A stretch of 64,000 nucleotides of DNA from Pseudomonadales bacterium (GCA_028285415.1 JANQPF010000013.1:62001-126000); one strand, 5' to 3'; shown: positions 25,148-33,501, counted from the stretch's first letter. Translations and numbers: made by a program. The notes: generated from the sequence alone by a model not told the origin.

Positions 25148-25513
25148 AAAGTGCACCATCCTGGGGTCAGGATTACCAAAAGCAGCCTCGCCAAAATAGC
25201 TCCGCCCACAAACGGACAGTGCTTCGTGAGGGATACGGAATTGCGCGGATTTGGGGTGCGCATCACCGCCAGTGGCCTCAAATCCTTCATTCTCGAAAAG
25301 CGCGTGAACGGACGTGTCAGACGCATGACGCTCGGACGTGAAGGTGAACTCACCGTTGCCCAAGCCCGCAATCGCGCCCAACAGCTGCTCGGTCAGATTG
25401 CCCTAGGCGACGATGCCGTGCAGAAACGCCGCCGAGAACGCGCGCGGCAAGTCACCCTCGACGAGGTCTACACCGAATTCCTCAGGGTGCGCAGCCAACT
25501 GAGCGATGGTTAA
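25139..25513 (+). pseudogene. Truncated tyrosine integrase (N-terminal arm-binding domain only), 124 codons
   Basis: ITKSSLAKIAPPTNGQCFVR, then LRGFGVRITASGLKSFILEK and MTLGREGELTVAQARNRAQQ are the arm-type DNA-binding domain (DUF4102-like) of P4-family integrases. QVTLDEVYTEFLRVRSQL begins the core-binding domain and then stops. The catalytic domain (about 250 residues with R-H-R-Y) is missing. The GTG at 25139 lies within the 19-nt end repeat; GTG 25154 is an alternative. The element is therefore unable to mobilise itself. The break falls at about 25505, where an unrelated small gene begins. Confidence 0.85.
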
Positions 25514-25814
25514 AAACCATATTCCACTGATGACCGATCGGGACAAAGCGATCATCGGCTACCTAATTCATCACAATCAGAAGACATTCCAAACTTCATC
25601 AGACGGAGGTTACGCAGCACCTTTGATCGGCAAAGGAATTATCCGAGTGTGCGCCGTTCGCGGCCAGCAGGTAGACATGTCCTGGGTACCATTTGCAGTT
25701 ACGGACGAAGCGTGGAGTATCTTTAAAGAATCGCGTGAACTCTTCCCTTACCAGCCACCTCCAGCGGGAAAGACCGAAGTACACCCTTGGGCAATATCTT
25801 GGATGGTACGATAG
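25506..25814 (+). CDS. Hypothetical small protein, 102 aa (possible gene cassette)
   Basis: A soluble protein with LMTDRDKAIIGYLIHHNQ (helical, winged-helix-like start) and a C-terminal ELFPYQPPPAGKTEVHPWA segment. Either ATG 25506 or ATG 25530 could be the start. The second is 21 nt after a GTTAAAA sequence at 25509, where the integrase frame is broken. A long hairpin follows the stop. I do not recognise a family. Confidence 0.55.
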   Translation: MVKNHIPLMTDRDKAIIGYLIHHNQKTFQTSSDGGYAAPLIGKGIIRVCAVRGQQVDMSWVPFAVTDEAWSIFKESRELFPYQPPPAGKTEVHPWAISWMVR

Positions 25815-25829
25815 GCTTGATCATCCATT

Positions 25830-25911
25830 TGACACCTAACGAACCGCTAATTCGGACGGACTATCCGTCATACTGTTAGTAGTTCGCTAAGCTCGGTGTC
25901 AGACGTTACGC
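25830..25911 (+). repeat. attC-like imperfect hairpin 1
   Basis: TGACACC (25830-25836) pairs with GGTGTCA (25895-25901). CTAACGAAC pairs with GTTCGCTAAG with one mismatch, and GACGG pairs with CCGTC at the tip. It contains ACCTAAC (matches RYYYAAC) and ends near GTTACGC (25905-25911, one mismatch to GTTRRRY). The next ORF starts 13 nt later. The layout fits an integron cassette recombination site, with degenerate boxes. Confidence 0.4.
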
Positions 25912-25923
25912 GAAGGTAAGTCC

Positions 25924-26640
25924 ATGAGTGACGATGAAGAAAAGAAATACCGTCCACCAACCTCAAACAAAGCTGATGTAGCACATGCAGTTGCTCGAGC
26001 TGGGCTCGGGGTTATTCCAATTGCCGGGACCGCTTCAATCGAACTCTTAAGTGCGATAGTCACACCCTCTATCGAAAAGCGTCGAGATCAGTGGATGCAA
26101 GAAATAGGTGAAGGTCTTAGGCAATTGGAACGCGACGTAGGGGTAGTGTTAGAAAACCTTCAGGAGCATGAAGCGTTCATAGATCTTGCGCTCGAAGCAT
26201 CGCAGATAGCTATTAGAACCAGCAACCGAGAAAAGCGTGAAGCGCTGCGCAACGCTGTGTTGAATACAGCCCTCCCGGAAGCCCCAGAAGAGTCAATGCA
26301 GAAAATGCTCCTGACATTTGTCGATACACTGAGCGCGGTGCACCTTAAACTTTTAGTTTTGTTCAACGATCCTCAGGGATTCGTCAATGCTCACCAATCG
26401 AATTTCGGGAATATCTCAATGGGCGCAGCTAGTCACCTAGTGGAAGCTGCTTATCCTGAGTTGCGCGGTGAGCGCCACATCTACGATCCAGTCTGGAAGG
26501 ACCTCTATTCCCGCGCTCTGGTCAACACGGAATCTCTGCATATGATGATGACTGGGATGGGAATTTTGGAAAGGCGCACAACGGCAATCGGAGAAATGCT
26601 GGTCGAATTTATAAGGAGTCCGTTGCCAAGTGACGCTTAA
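25924..26640 (+). CDS. Hypothetical protein, 238 aa (possible gene cassette)
   Basis: An ATG after AAGG. After a basic, polar start there is a moderately hydrophobic Gly/Ala segment (about 28-46, RAGLGVIPIAGTASIELLSA), then a long helical region (RDQWMQEIGEGLRQLERDVG, EAFIDLALEASQIAIRTS). The C-terminal third is mixed. No signal peptide or recognised family. It is bracketed by two attC-like hairpins, and codon and base use are more AT-rich than flanking chromosomal genes. Confidence 0.65.
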   Translation: MSDDEEKKYRPPTSNKADVAHAVARAGLGVIPIAGTASIELLSAIVTPSIEKRRDQWMQEIGEGLRQLERDVGVVLENLQEHEAFIDLALEASQIAIRTSNREKREALRNAVLNTALPEAPEESMQKMLLTFVDTLSAVHLKLLVLFNDPQGFVNAHQSNFGNISMGAASHLVEAAYPELRGERHIYDPVWKDLYSRALVNTESLHMMMTGMGILERRTTAIGEMLVEFIRSPLPSDA

Positions 26641-26715
26641 CAATGGCGCACGCCGCGTAGTCAAACCTTTGGAGCGAAGTGACTTTTACGCCAGTGGTTC
26701 AACGTCGCGTTAGGG
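26635..26715 (+). repeat. attC-like imperfect hairpin 2
   Basis: GCTTAAC (26635-26641, matches RYYYAAC) and GTTAGGG (26709-26715, six of seven GTTRRRY positions) bound a region that folds by CAC / GTG, GCGT / ACGC and AGTCA / TGACT pairing. TTCAACGTCGCGTTAGGG resembles known attC right ends. The following ORF starts 8 nt later, the usual cassette geometry. Confidence 0.5.
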
Positions 26716-26722
26716 TGCAGTA

Positions 26723-27292
26723 ATGGACCTCACGCTATTCTACAGAGGACCGCTGGTAGCGAACGGAAAGCCCGACGACAAGCATCTGATTCGATCCTAC
26801 CTGCATCCGCAACTAAAGGAGCTATGGGAGCACGAGCCGCTTTCAAGAATGAAGGAGCTTCTGGATCCAGATAGAAAGCCAGAAAATCCGCCCGGGGGGA
26901 ACAGCCTCATATTCGAATCTGGAGGTCACTCTTTTGCTTGCCTAGTCAGTAAAAGGCTTCACACCACAGCAAGCTTGGACATTACCTTGCTTAGGCCCGA
27001 AAAGATCGGAAACATCCTCACGCAATCAGGTGATCTCGATAACAGACTCAAAACCCTCTTGGACGCATTGTCGATGCCAAGGCATGAAAATCAGATTTCC
27101 AAGGCTTGGCAACCCTCGGCCGAGGAAATCCCTTTTTACTGTCTGCTTGAAGACGATGGCCTCGTCACCCGGGTCAACATCGATTCGCGTCGATGGCTGA
27201 ATCCCAGCGCGCGCAGCGATTCTGAAGTAGTTCTCCTAATCCATGTTCGGACAACCACTCATCGAAAGACATACGAGAACTTCGACTTCTAG
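26723..27292 (+). CDS. RusA-like putative resolvase/nuclease, 189 aa
   Basis: The motif GDLDNRLKTLLDAL (Asp104, Asp106, Asn107, Lys110, Asp114) and a later LLEDDGLV (Asp144, Asp145) match in order and spacing the RusA Holliday-junction resolvase active site (D-x-D-N-x2-K-x3-DAL, then DD). An N-terminal extension of about 90 residues includes LFYRGPLVANGKPDDK. RusA proteins are usually about 120 aa, so this is a larger variant. Assignment rests on motif only. Confidence 0.5.
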   Translation: MDLTLFYRGPLVANGKPDDKHLIRSYLHPQLKELWEHEPLSRMKELLDPDRKPENPPGGNSLIFESGGHSFACLVSKRLHTTASLDITLLRPEKIGNILTQSGDLDNRLKTLLDALSMPRHENQISKAWQPSAEEIPFYCLLEDDGLVTRVNIDSRRWLNPSARSDSEVVLLIHVRTTTHRKTYENFDF

Positions 27293-27411
27293 AGTCCCAG
27301 CCATAAATCGAAGCTGATGTACGAACTCGAGCCTAGTCTGCCATCATGCGGAAGCGGTAGGTCAATCGCGAAGCGGAACCAGAAGGGTTTTCGACCACTC
27401 TGAAACTGACA

Positions 27412-27873
27412 TTAGCTACCTTTCGTGTAAACAGGGAACGTAAATCCAACGCAATCCGCAATTAGCTCGCTAATCAAATCGTTGTCGTACTCAATACCGA
27501 AAACACCTGTGTGTGTTTTATCGTCGTCTTCAGGAATATGCTGAAATCGCAGCGAAGCATCGACCGTCGCTTTCACGTAACTCGTTGTCTGTCCCACTTG
27601 AAAAAGAGCGAAGGCGGAGGTCTTGCCGGGTGTGAAGTCCTTCTCTTCAATGTAAATACGGGAGAGTTCCGCCAGCTGCTTCTCGAAGGATTCTTGATCG
27701 GTAAGGTTCGGGCAACTGACTGACAGATATTCTTCCAATGTTCCGTCGCCATCCATTCTGAGCATAAAAGCCGAGCCTGTTACTTCACCTTGATCGATCT
27801 TGGATGCTGGAACGTATCGAGCGCAATAGAAGGAATCTTCTATCGCTCGCGTGCTGTCGCTAGAGTTCGTCAA
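27412..27873 (-). CDS. Hypothetical protein, 153 aa (third gene of island operon)
   Basis: Starts at TTG 27873 with an AGGA ribosome binding site about 9 nt upstream, and overlaps the end of the previous gene by 14 nt. A soluble alpha/beta protein with FYCARYVPASKIDQGEVTGS, LSVSCPNLTDQESFEKQLAE and HIPEDDDKTHTGVFGIEYD. No family is recognised. Overlapping translation suggests a complex with the two proteins encoded upstream. Confidence 0.6.
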   Translation of the reverse strand: MTNSSDSTRAIEDSFYCARYVPASKIDQGEVTGSAFMLRMDGDGTLEEYLSVSCPNLTDQESFEKQLAELSRIYIEEKDFTPGKTSAFALFQVGQTTSYVKATVDASLRFQHIPEDDDKTHTGVFGIEYDNDLISELIADCVGFTFPVYTKGS

Positions 27874-28519
27874 TACCCAAATCCTGAAAGAACGTATCTA
27901 CTGTCGATGAACCAGAAGATCGGTTGATACGAGTTCTGTGTGCTACGTTTGGTCGCATTAACACAAACTTCAGATCTATTGGGTTTAGGAATTCAACAAC
28001 GGCGCGGTCATTAAACCTTTTTTTCCATTCTGCCCTTAGATTGCCTTCGTACGTTAAAACCAACCTTGGGCGGCGCTTGATCCGAGTCCTATTCGTGTAG
28101 ATGAATCTGAAGAATCCTTTTAAGGAATTCGAATTCGGGGCATTTTGGCCTGGCCCCTCTTCTGCCGCGAGTTGCCGCAGCTCTTCCACCCTCTCAATCA
28201 TAGGCTCAACGAAACTGTGCGGTTTGCTCTTCCGCAACAACGTCAAGTAGAAGTCGACAGAGAAATCACCTCGATCTTCGAGGCTCGTGTTCGCGTCATC
28301 TCTCTCGGTCTGGGCACCTTCGCTTTCTGACGGATTCGTGAACGTCTGAACGTCGAACTGGGTAACGCCGTGCCAACCTGACTGAAAAGACTCGAACGAA
28401 TCTTCAACTTCCGAGTAAAAGCCCGTGCGATAAAAGTCGATTCCAAACGGAGTTTTAACTGGGGAGGTTGTGTTTGAGGATTCATCAAACTCTTCGGTAT
28501 CGAACAGAGGTTCAGCCAC
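27860..28519 (-). CDS. Hypothetical protein, 219 aa (second gene of island operon)
   Basis: I chose GTG 28519 because it overlaps the previous stop by 8 nt and has AGGA at good spacing; GTG 28561 is an alternative. The protein is acidic at the N-terminus (AEPLFDTEEFDESSNTTSP), then basic (FIYTNRTRIKRRPRLVLTYE, RAEWKKRFNDRAVVEFLNP). No signal peptide or membrane segment. No family is recognised. Confidence 0.6.
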   Translation of the reverse strand: MAEPLFDTEEFDESSNTTSPVKTPFGIDFYRTGFYSEVEDSFESFQSGWHGVTQFDVQTFTNPSESEGAQTERDDANTSLEDRGDFSVDFYLTLLRKSKPHSFVEPMIERVEELRQLAAEEGPGQNAPNSNSLKGFFRFIYTNRTRIKRRPRLVLTYEGNLRAEWKKRFNDRAVVEFLNPIDLKFVLMRPNVAHRTRINRSSGSSTVDTFFQDLGIDEL

Positions 28520-29180
28520 GAATAAATCCTGCAGCTTGTTCAACGAATTGACCAAAATCACTAAGGTCTTTTCGATAGTCCTGTAGCACTCTTATCGCCT
28601 CTTCATATGTATCTATGTCGTGGTGGTAGTTTGAACCTATCAATACGGCGTCTTTTTCAAACACCGCCCCAGTCTCATCAACAAATTTACCCTTTCCTGA
28701 TGAAATCTCGATATTTCGAGTGTGACCAACTCGCTTATAGGTCATCTTCGTCTGGACTGTACCTAACCCATCGGTCCACGGCCCCGATCCTCCAAAACAC
28801 TCTATCAGGCGCGAATGCGCATTCTCACAGTCAAACAGCATTTTGAGGTTATTGCCGATCGCGGTGTACGGTACATGCCGCAACGTGTCCGCATACCTAA
28901 CAGCAATTCGGTTCGCGTTGTCTATTTGCGCTTGCGTAACCTTCCCCGCAAGTGGGACACAGTTAACAGATAGCTTGTTCGTCTCCAAAACGATCTTCGT
29001 TCCGTTTTGGTACTCAAGTGTCGAGACGGGCGGCGTAATTATCGCTGGCGCGGCAAGTTTCCAATCTGCCTCCTCACCCGGCAATATTTCATTCCTAAAC
29101 AACCAATCATGATTGAGAATCGAAGGGTTATGAGCGTTCGCCGCTATGACGAACGAGGCTTGGGACAAGGTAGCAGTCAT
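28512..29180 (-). CDS. Hypothetical protein, 222 aa (first gene of island operon)
   Basis: The ATG at 29180 is preferred over the adjacent TTG. The pattern NPSILNHDWLFRNEILP, then STLEYQNGTKIVLETNKLSV and ADTLRHVPYTAIGNNLKML is shared, as I recall, with an uncharacterised bacterial protein family of scattered occurrence. No catalytic motif is evident. First of three overlapping genes transcribed away from tRNA-Met. Placement on a small island suggests a defence, toxin-antitoxin or immunity role, but nothing in the sequence proves it. Confidence 0.65.
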   Translation of the reverse strand: MTATLSQASFVIAANAHNPSILNHDWLFRNEILPGEEADWKLAAPAIITPPVSTLEYQNGTKIVLETNKLSVNCVPLAGKVTQAQIDNANRIAVRYADTLRHVPYTAIGNNLKMLFDCENAHSRLIECFGGSGPWTDGLGTVQTKMTYKRVGHTRNIEISSGKGKFVDETGAVFEKDAVLIGSNYHHDIDTYEEAIRVLQDYRKDLSDFGQFVEQAAGFIRG

Positions 29181-29316
29181 CAATTAGCCAGAGAATCGTG
29201 TCGACTAATTTTAGCATCAATCTGTGCAGATTCGTTGAGCCGGAAGCCCAACACGCTGGCTCTCCCGCGCTACCAAGTAGGTGCGAATTCAGACCGGTGG
29301 TGGATAACCCGCAAGG

Positions 29317-29335
29317 CGTCTACATAGTGTCTACA
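29317..29335 (+). repeat. 19-nt end repeat of the island, right copy
   Basis: CGTCTACATAGTGTCTACA, identical and in the same orientation to 25129-25147, 47 nt inside the tRNA end of the island. Confidence 0.75.
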
Positions 29336-29382
29336 CGAGGTAGACCACACACAAGGCCAGTTCATCAACTTTTTGATTTAAC

Positions 29383-29459
29383 TGGTAGCTAGGGGGAGAC
29401 TTGAACTCCCGACCTCAGGATTATGAATCCTGCGCTCTAACCAGCTGAGCTACCTAGCC
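29383..29459 (-). tRNA. tRNA-Met (CAT anticodon), elongator type
   Basis: A 77-nt cloverleaf: acceptor GGCTAGG/CCTAGCT (G-U first pair), D arm GCTC-AGCTGGTTA-GAGC, anticodon stem CAGGA/TCCTG with loop TTCATAA, T arm GGGAG-TTCAAGT-CTCCC, and encoded CCA. The first pair and D loop fit elongator rather than initiator tRNA; a CAT-anticodon tRNA-Ile2 is less likely. It is the integration site of the island to its left. Confidence 0.95.
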
Positions 29460-29550
29460 ACAAAGAATCCGCAGCGGACTGCGAGGGAGGCGCATTTTCC
29501 TCACAGTCATTTCTCATGTCAATGCGCCTGCAATCCCCGCTCAACGGCGA

Positions 29551-29582
29551 TTTGAACGAATCACGGGTAGCACGTTACTCAT
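29551..29582 (+). promoter_or_regulatory. ECF promoter copy 3 (before secreted 122-aa protein)
   Basis: TTTGAACG (29551-29558), 15 nt, GTTACTCAT (29574-29582). Same elements and exact spacing as the promoters at 35155 and 41248. Lies 31 nt before the ATG at 29613. Confidence 0.75.
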
Positions 29583-29612
29583 GGGTATCCAAACTCGATC
29601 AAGGATCCTCCG

Positions 29613-29981
29613 ATGAAAACGATTTCGATCATCGCAGTGCTGGCTATCAGTCTGCTGGTGCAGGCTGTCCACGCCTCCGGCTGGAGCAATGTTGCCATCA
29701 ATGGCCAGCGCCTGACCGTCGCACAGCTCCAGCAGCTCGAAATTGCGATCGGCTCGCAGATTGCGCCCGGCGCTTACCTCGTGGATGCGCAAGGCTGCTG
29801 GGCCAATCTCAGCACGGGCGAAGTGGGCTGTCTTGGCTCGGTTGATACCCACTCTCGGTACGGCAGCGGTGAGCGCACCAGCGACGGCAGCTGGAATCAC
29901 TACAGCAATTCAGCCGGCATGGGCGTCGGCGGCACCAGCGACGGCTGCATCTATACCACCACCGGCTGGTCCAACTGCTGA
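29613..29981 (+). CDS. Small secreted protein, 122 aa
   Basis: Ribosome binding site AAGGA. Signal peptide MKTISIIAVLAISLLVQAVHA; the mature protein starts SGWSNVAINGQRLTVAQLQQ, has a helix, then a Gly/Ser/Thr-rich C-terminus (GSGERTSDGSWNHYSNSAGM) with two cysteine pairs and ends TTGWSNC. No family is recognised. The promoter links it to the sigma factor at 35221 and the EDND-repeat locus, so it may be another surface component. Confidence 0.7.
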   Translation: MKTISIIAVLAISLLVQAVHASGWSNVAINGQRLTVAQLQQLEIAIGSQIAPGAYLVDAQGCWANLSTGEVGCLGSVDTHSRYGSGERTSDGSWNHYSNSAGMGVGGTSDGCIYTTTGWSNC

Positions 29982-30004
29982 GACATGAGTCGTCGACGGT
30001 TCGC

Positions 30005-30700
30005 TCAGGAGCGTGGACCGTCGACCAGGCCGAGGCGCATGGCTTCGAACACCGCCTCGCTGCGCGAATGCACCGACAGCTTCTGGTACAGCCTGCGCGT
30101 GTAAGAGCTGACGGTGCTGACCTTCACTTCGAGAAGCTCCGCAATGTCCTGATAGCTGTAGCCTTTGGCGGCAAGCTGCAGCACTTCCAGCTCGCGCTCG
30201 CTCAACAACGTCACTTCCGGGGGGCGGGCTGGGGCCGAATCGCCACCCTCTTTCTCTTTGCCGGGTACTGCGGGACGTAAGCGCTTGATGAGATAACGGG
30301 CGATGGGTGCTGAGATGGGCGCGCCACCCGCCAGCAGCTGCTGCAGGCAGGCTTCAATCTGTAAACTCGTGTCCGACTTCAGCAGATATCCCTGAGCGCC
30401 GGCCTCAATGGCCCGGATGACGCTGCGCTCGTCGCCGAACACCGAAATCACGAGTATCGGCAGATCCGGGTGGCGCTCGCTTTGCGCCGTAATGATATCG
30501 AGACCCGTTCCATCCGGCAGGCCCAGATCCACCAGCAGCAAGTCCGGCGCATCGGCCGCGAGCGCTTTCTGCGCCTCGGCGACGCTTCCGCACGCAGCCA
30601 GCACCTTGAACTGCGCGAGCGTTTCGAGCTTGTCCGCAAGCTGCGCCCGGGTATTCGGGTCATCTTCCACAATGACAACGCCGTATTCTTCCGACATCAC
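30005..30700 (-). CDS. NarL/LuxR-family response regulator, 231 aa
   Basis: Receiver with VVIVEDDPNTRAQLADKL, phosphoacceptor Asp in LLLVDLGLPDG and LLKSDTSLQ, then a LuxR helix-turn-helix (LSERELEVLQLAAKGYSYQD, VSTVSSYTRRLYQKLSVHSR). The start overlaps the upstream kinase stop by 4 nt. Targets unknown; porin and sigma-factor genes lie upstream. Confidence 0.92.
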   Translation of the reverse strand: MMSEEYGVVIVEDDPNTRAQLADKLETLAQFKVLAACGSVAEAQKALAADAPDLLLVDLGLPDGTGLDIITAQSERHPDLPILVISVFGDERSVIRAIEAGAQGYLLKSDTSLQIEACLQQLLAGGAPISAPIARYLIKRLRPAVPGKEKEGGDSAPARPPEVTLLSERELEVLQLAAKGYSYQDIAELLEVKVSTVSSYTRRLYQKLSVHSRSEAVFEAMRLGLVDGPRS

Positions 30701-32550
30701 CCCTCCGTCCTCTCCGCATTTTGCGCTTCCGTCTTTCTATCCAGCCACAACGTGACGCGCGTTCCCCCGTCAGTCCCGGTCTCGATGGCAAGCTCACCGC
30801 CAAGCTGACGCGCCCGGTCACGCATGTTCTGCAATCCCCTGCCGCCCTCACCCTCCGTCAAGCTGGCGAAGCCACACCCATCGTCGGCAATGGCAACGAA
30901 GCGACGATCCATCTCGACGCCCGTGGAAAGCGTTATCGTCTGCGCACCGGCATGTTTGACGACGTTGGTCAGCGATTCTTGAACGATGCGCAATACGTGC
31001 CCTGCAACGTCCGGCGCAAGGTCCGTCGTTCCTGGCACATCCTCGACGCGCCAGCGGAACTTCAATCCCTGGCGGGTAAGACGCGGCTCGACGCGCTCGC
31101 GAACGAGCGCAAGAATTTCTAACAAATCGGTTTCGTCGCGATCCAGGGAATGAACCATCATGCGCATGTCATCGAGACTGTCTCTAAGTGCCGCTTCGAG
31201 CTCTTCGGCATCAAAACGGCGGCTTTCGACGAGCGCCAGGGTCGAGACGAGCTGGTTACCGAGACCGTCGTGCATGTCCCGCACCATGCGTTCACGCTCG
31301 TTGAGCACCGCCTCGCGTCGCTCCGCTTCGGCAATCCTCGAATAATTGGCCTGCAGCTCCGCATGTTTCTCCGCCACGCGATCTTCCAGTTCCTCGTTCA
31401 GCGTCAGCACCGTCTGCAAGTGCATCCGCGCGCGTGAAATCAACACCATCATCAGCGCAAACGCATAGAGCGGCGGGTTGAACACGCTGAGCACCTGGTC
31501 GGCGAAGTAATCACCTCCACGTACGACCCCGGTGATGTCGTGCACGATGATCAACGGGACCGCGCTCAGCGCGGCAATGATGAGCCAGCGGCGCGGCGGG
31601 CCTGCGGCAAGCTGCAGCACGCGCACGAAGAGCCACAAGCCAAGCGAATAGGTGAACGGCGTCCACAGCACCGCAACCTGGTAGACACGCACCTGCGGTA
31701 CCAGTAACAGCGCGAGGGCATAGAACGCCGTGATCCACATCACTACGGTCTCGAACCGGCCACGCCGTTCCGCAATGTCGTTCAATGCAAACAGGAAAAA
31801 AACGAACGAGAGATGGAACATTAGAGGTCGCAGACGATCGGTGACCAGCGCCATCATCTCGGGAAACGAAACGTACAGCCCAAGCACGGACCATGAGGCC
31901 GCCACCAGCCCGGCAGTCAGATACTGCACGCCGCGTGCGGAAGGATCGCGACGATAGGTTGCCAGAAAAATGAGCGCTGAGACGACGCTGAAGCCACCAA
32001 GGACAAGCGGCAGATAAACCAGCGTCAACTTCTTCCGCGCGAACGTTTTTCTGAGCTCTGCTTCAGGGCCTATGACAGGTCCACGCACGAAGTTGATGGT
32101 TGCCGCGGTCCCCGTAAACCGCATGAGTACGGTGTGCTCGCCCGCGGTCGACAGGCTGCGTGGCACGGTCATCATCAGCGGGCCGGAAACGATGGGGACA
32201 CCCGTTCCGGTAAGCGGCACCGACCCGCCCAGATATTCATCATCCCAGTACACTTCGAGCAGGCCGGAGGTGTTGGGCACCATCAACGCGAGCGGTGTGC
32301 CCTCGCGGCCGAAGTGCGACGGAATCTCTACCCGCAGCTGGTACCAGCCTGCCGTCGCCTGCAGTCGACGTTCCAGCCGCCAGTAATCCGGAAAGCCAAC
32401 CGTCGCGGCGTCCGTAAAGTCCGGCGCGCGCACAGACTCACCCAGCCACAACCTGGCTTCGCCCGGCACGATCGGCGAAGCCGGTTGCGCCGCCAACGGC
32501 AGCGAGCACAGGGTCAAAACGGCGACGAGCAGCGGACGCAACCCGATCAC
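30697..32550 (-). CDS. NarL-type (HisKA_3) sensor histidine kinase with seven-helix membrane domain, 617 aa
   Basis: A signal peptide (about 1-22), a periplasmic beta-rich domain (about 25-170, similar to 7TMR-DISM extracellular modules), about seven membrane helices (about 175-380), a coiled coil, the HisKA_3 motif ERERMVRDMHDGLGNQLVST, and HATPase with IVQESLTNVVKHA and GRGLQNMRDRARQLGG. Partner of the LuxR-type regulator by 4-nt overlap. The periplasmic domain suggests sensing of a carbohydrate or envelope signal. Confidence 0.9.
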   Translation of the reverse strand: MIGLRPLLVAVLTLCSLPLAAQPASPIVPGEARLWLGESVRAPDFTDAATVGFPDYWRLERRLQATAGWYQLRVEIPSHFGREGTPLALMVPNTSGLLEVYWDDEYLGGSVPLTGTGVPIVSGPLMMTVPRSLSTAGEHTVLMRFTGTAATINFVRGPVIGPEAELRKTFARKKLTLVYLPLVLGGFSVVSALIFLATYRRDPSARGVQYLTAGLVAASWSVLGLYVSFPEMMALVTDRLRPLMFHLSFVFFLFALNDIAERRGRFETVVMWITAFYALALLLVPQVRVYQVAVLWTPFTYSLGLWLFVRVLQLAAGPPRRWLIIAALSAVPLIIVHDITGVVRGGDYFADQVLSVFNPPLYAFALMMVLISRARMHLQTVLTLNEELEDRVAEKHAELQANYSRIAEAERREAVLNERERMVRDMHDGLGNQLVSTLALVESRRFDAEELEAALRDSLDDMRMMVHSLDRDETDLLEILALVRERVEPRLTRQGLKFRWRVEDVPGTTDLAPDVAGHVLRIVQESLTNVVKHAGAQTITLSTGVEMDRRFVAIADDGCGFASLTEGEGGRGLQNMRDRARQLGGELAIETGTDGGTRVTLWLDRKTEAQNAERTEG

Positions 32551-32565
32551 CGCCTGGCCCGGGCA

Positions 32566-33471
32566 TCAGAGCCGGTACTTTGCTTCGAATACAACGCCTT
32601 CGTTTTCAGCATCGATGTCATCGTTCTCTTCGCTGAAATAGCTCAGTGACAGAGAGATCTTATCGGTGGGGAAATAGTTGGTCCAAAGGTTCCAGGCATC
32701 GGTATCTCCGCTGGCGTCGCGTTTCGCCAGCCGATAGTCGGCGCCGACGCCGAAGGCTTCGTTGAAGAACCAGGAAAACTCTGCCTCGATGTCCGATCCG
32801 TCATCGTCGCCGATCGCGACGTCACCCTGCACATCACCGTAGAGGAGCTTGGCCTGCCACGTCATGCCGCTCTCCAGCTGCTGGACGTGGGTGACGTCTA
32901 CCGCCCACCGTTCGTAGTCGACGCTGTCGACGTCTTCATTGTCGTAGCCGAGGCGGACCTGCGTGTACTGTGCCACGTAGTAGCCAAGGGCTGCGCGATA
33001 CAAGTCGACGTCTTCATCAGCCCCGCCGCTGTCGACCTCCGACTGCCCGAACGCACCCTCGAGCACCCAGTTGTTGACGACAATCCGCGTGAACGCTTCC
33101 CAGGACTCCGTTTCGACGTCGCTGTCATCGGTTTCCACTTCGCTGTAGCGCCCGCCAACGCTGGACGCGCGATCCATGAACGGCGCCAGCCGCCGCGGCC
33201 CGTGCGAGGTGTCGACCGGGGCAAAGAACACCTCGCCGCCTACCTGCCAGCCGCTGTAGTCGTCGTCCGCGGATGTCGAGGTGACGGGCGGGGGTTCAAT
33301 CGGCGGGGTCTCGGTGGGCTCGCCAACCGGAGGGGGTGTATACCCCGGCGTGCTGCTGCCTGACACCGATATGTCTCCGGCCAGGTAACCAAAACTCAAC
33401 TCACTCCGATACTCGGCGCCCCAGGCCGCATGTGCGGCGAGACTCAGTGCTAAAACCATCAATCTGCGCAT
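32566..33471 (-). CDS. Putative outer-membrane beta-barrel protein, 301 aa
   Basis: Signal peptide MRRLMVLALSLAAHAAWGA, a Pro/Thr-rich linker (PPPVGEPTETPPIEPPPV, about 45-65), then acidic loops between amphipathic strands (YYVAQYTQVRLGYDNEDVD, SLSLSYFSEENDDID) and a terminal strand VVFEAKYRL. It lies 30 nt downstream of the ECF sigma gene on the same strand, so is probably its co-transcribed partner, and 15 nt upstream of the kinase gene. Confidence 0.7.
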   Translation of the reverse strand: MRRLMVLALSLAAHAAWGAEYRSELSFGYLAGDISVSGSSTPGYTPPPVGEPTETPPIEPPPVTSTSADDDYSGWQVGGEVFFAPVDTSHGPRRLAPFMDRASSVGGRYSEVETDDSDVETESWEAFTRIVVNNWVLEGAFGQSEVDSGGADEDVDLYRAALGYYVAQYTQVRLGYDNEDVDSVDYERWAVDVTHVQQLESGMTWQAKLLYGDVQGDVAIGDDDGSDIEAEFSWFFNEAFGVGADYRLAKRDASGDTDAWNLWTNYFPTDKISLSLSYFSEENDDIDAENEGVVFEAKYRL

Positions 33472-33501
33472 GGCGCTTTCTCCTTGCTCAATAGCGTGAC
33501 T

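Noticed and set aside
25129-29335. CRISPR array from repeated 19-mer
   Set aside because: Only two copies 4.2 kb apart; position at the island ends fits integrase arm sites.
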